A DNA stretch of 38,778 nucleotides from an uncultured Oscillospiraceae bacterium (GTDB taxonomy: Bacteria; Bacillota; Clostridia; Oscillospirales; Oscillospiraceae): the NCBI GenBank assembly GCA_910579595.1, contig CAJTVM010000013.1:1-38778 (forward strand), written 5' to 3'. A model generated the notes under the pieces. It had not been told where the DNA came from and searched no databases. It saw only the letters and a program-made list of their open reading frames with translations. The position numbers and the translations under genes are program-made. Positions within the stretch are counted from its first letter, which is position 1. Each line of letters begins with the position of its first letter. Below are positions 37,411 to 38,778 of this stretch, one piece after another.

Positions 37411-37985
37411 ATGATCTCTCCTTCGATTCCGGCAGCGGGGACAGGCTCCACCGCCGCTTCATATTCCTGTTCGGTCAGATAGTCCTGGATCCAGGCGAAC
37501 ACCTCCGGCTCCGCCAGGGAGACATCGCCTAATATCTCCCGCAGCTCGGCTGTGGACAGCGCCGCCTCCCCGCGTGGGGTGGTGTGACGGTAGGTCAGCT
37601 CCACATCGGGGCTGCCCTGTATCAGCAGGGCGACGGCCCCGGCCAGGCCGCCCAGAGGAGGGCAGTCCAGGTGCCTGCGCTGGAAACGGGCGGTGACGGT
37701 GGTGCCCACGCCCACGGTGCTCTCAATGGAAAGGGAGCCGCCGGTCTGCTCCGCCGCCAGCCGAAGCAGGGGCAGGCCCAGCCCCACCTTCCGGGTGGTG
37801 CGGGTGGTGGTAAAGGGATCGGTAACTTGGGCGAGGAATTCCGGGGCCATCCCCCGGCCGTCGTCGGCAATGGTGACGGCCAGCCAGCCGTCCAATCCCT
37901 CGTCCAGGGTGATGGAGACATTTTTTGCCCCCGCCGCCGTGGAGTTTTTGGCCACGTCCAGCAGGTGCAGGGACAGCTCCTTCAT
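37407..37985 (-). CDS. GHKL ATPase-domain protein of the hydrogenase operon
   Basis: 192 residues with only a histidine-kinase-like ATP-binding domain: N-box LLDVAKNSTAAGA, G1 DDGRGM, the ATP-lid region DPFTTTRTT, and G2 KVGLGLPLL. There is no dimerisation/phospho-acceptor histidine domain, no sensor and no membrane helix, so it is not a complete kinase. The C-terminal ~65 residues (CPPLGGLAGAVALLI onward) belong to no domain I recognise. It overlaps both neighbours by 4 bp (start and stop), showing tight coupling to the hydrogenase subunits. Such proteins recur in these operons with no settled role; regulation or assembly is possible. Confidence 0.85.
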   Translation of the reverse strand: MKELSLHLLDVAKNSTAAGAKNVSITLDEGLDGWLAVTIADDGRGMAPEFLAQVTDPFTTTRTTRKVGLGLPLLRLAAEQTGGSLSIESTVGVGTTVTARFQRRHLDCPPLGGLAGAVALLIQGSPDVELTYRHTTPRGEAALSTAELREILGDVSLAEPEVFAWIQDYLTEQEYEAAVEPVPAAGIEGEII

Positions 37986-38485
37986 CCCTTTTTGATGTAC
38001 TCGTCCAGGATGGGGCCTACCTGGGCGGCGGTGAGGCGGCCGTACACATCGTCATTGATCATCATGACGGGGGCCAGGCCGCAGGCGCCGATGCACCGGC
38101 AGGCGTCCAGGGAAAACAGCCCGTCGCCGGTGATGCCGCCGGGGGCGATGTTCAGTTTTTTCTCCACGGCGCTCAGCACGTCCGCCGCGCCCTTGACGTA
38201 GCAGGCGGTGCCCAGACAGACGGAGATCTGGTACTTCCCCTTGGGATTCAAGGTAAAGAAGGAGTAAAAGCTGGCGACGCCGTAGATCTCGGACAGGGGA
38301 AGGTCCAACCCCTCTGCCACCATAATTTGAACCTCCTCGGGCAGGTAGCCGAAGATCTCCTGTGCGGCTTGGAGCACCGGCATGGTGGCGCCGGGCTGGC
38401 CCTTGTGATCCTCGATCACCTTGCGCAGGCGTTCTTCCTGTTCCGGGGTGCCCCGGTAGGGAACTGCGGTCTTGCAGTTAGGCAT
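37982..38485 (-). CDS. hydC: Hydrogenase NuoE-like subunit (HydC/HndA type)
   Basis: 167 residues, NuoE family. An N-terminal helical domain (LPEEVQIMVAEGLDLPLSEIYGVASFYSFF) is followed by a thioredoxin-like domain with the 2Fe-2S ligands C90-x4-C95 (CLGTACYVKGA) and C131-x3-C135 (CRCIGACG). It passes electrons between the flavin subunit and HydA. First gene of the operon, with a ~110-bp leader after the promoter at 38597-38626. The ATG is preceded by AAGGAGG. Confidence 0.95.
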   Translation of the reverse strand: MPNCKTAVPYRGTPEQEERLRKVIEDHKGQPGATMPVLQAAQEIFGYLPEEVQIMVAEGLDLPLSEIYGVASFYSFFTLNPKGKYQISVCLGTACYVKGAADVLSAVEKKLNIAPGGITGDGLFSLDACRCIGACGLAPVMMINDDVYGRLTAAQVGPILDEYIKKG

Positions 38486-38596
38486 GATGATATCCTCCTT
38501 GTTTTCATATTAAAACTGTTGACGCATGGTTTTGGGTGCGGTACCCCGCCCGGAACGCAGGACGGAAAACCGCGAAACAGCTGGTTCATATGGTAT

Positions 38597-38626
38597 AGTT
38601 TATCACATTTACCGCTGGTTTGTCTA
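38597..38626 (-). promoter_or_regulatory. Candidate promoter of the hydrogenase operon
   Basis: Minus strand TAGACA (38621-38626), 18-bp spacer, TAAACT (38597-38602), about 105 bp upstream of hydC. The 38486-38695 gap shows no other clear element, only a GC-rich stretch near 38540-38580 that may fold. Confidence 0.5.
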
Positions 38627-38695
38627 AGCTAACGCGCAATATTGGGAAGGAAATTCCCAGGAAAATTGGTTGGCGAAATCCGATAAACGTCCAAT

Positions 38696-38778
38696 TCAAT
38701 CCGTCCCGCCCCTCCGCAGCCAGTCCAGAACAGCCTGGGGGGTGCGGGACGGCAGAACCATATACTGGTGGGCGTCCC
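38696..38778 (-). CDS. C-terminal end of an unrecognised protein (5' end outside window)
   Basis: On the minus strand a frame enters from the right edge and ends at TGA 38696-38698, giving the last ~27 residues DAHQYMVLPSRTPQAVLDWL and a Gly/Arg-rich end. Codon use is like the neighbours, and it runs in the same direction as the hydrogenase operon. Too short to identify. Confidence 0.5.
   Translation of the reverse strand, partial: DAHQYMVLPSRTPQAVLDWLRRGGTD

Overview
The window (38.8 kb, GC-rich) looks like chromosome from a strictly anaerobic gut-type Clostridia, most likely the Oscillospiraceae (Intestinimonas/Flavonifractor-like). This is inferred from a long one-chain pyruvate:ferredoxin oxidoreductase, a five-gene [FeFe]-hydrogenase operon, a minimal SufC-SufB pair, a FeoB-associated Cys-rich protein, a TnpV remnant and an RsiV-type ECF sigma module. 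No rRNA or CRISPR array is present.

Layout. 1-1.0 kb: the end of a tyrosine recombinase facing a tRNA-Ala(GGC) gene (the likely edge of an integrated element), then two extra 5'-half copies of the tRNA, each with its own upstream promoter. 1.1-6.3 kb: LysR regulator divergent from a cassette of an EthD-like protein, a frameshifted OFA-type MFS transporter and a LVIVD beta-propeller, substrate unknown. 6.4-12 kb: a Na/Pi symporter with a PhoU-like tail behind a terminated leader, then nifJ. 12-15 kb: ferritin-like protein, SufC-SufB and a tnpV scrap. 15-17.8 kb: an envelope-stress operon (SGNH hydrolase, DUF4358 lipoprotein, ECF sigma, RsiV-like anti-sigma) with a recognisable ECF promoter. 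17.9-20.3 kb: a MITE-like element, then a BKACE / zinc-ribbon / 3-hydroxyacyl dehydrogenase cassette. 20.4-25.4 kb: BceAB-type exporter, duplicated DUF305 protein and a GH13 glycosidase. 25.4-28.9 kb: a gene graveyard holding feoB tail, lipoprotein, LysR, xanthine/uracil permease and an ssnA-mocA chimera, with intact RidA and a YheO/DauR-like regulator surviving. 29-33.3 kb: FtsH, YbaK/EbsC, and a MarR-MATE pair behind a perfect palindromic operator. 33.4-38.5 kb: electron-bifurcating type [FeFe]-hydrogenase operon with a GHKL ATPase, and the tail of one more gene at the right edge.

How the genes work together. NifJ makes reduced ferredoxin from pyruvate, and the hydrogenase can re-oxidise it with NAD(P)H to give H2. 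SufC-SufB supplies Fe-S clusters to these enzymes. The two least explained intact cassettes are the EthD-MFS-LVIVD operon and the BKACE-zinc ribbon-dehydrogenase operon; both look like short catabolic routes for unidentified small acids. The 25-29 kb stretch reads as the decayed remains of an iron-uptake locus and a purine (xanthine) catabolic locus.
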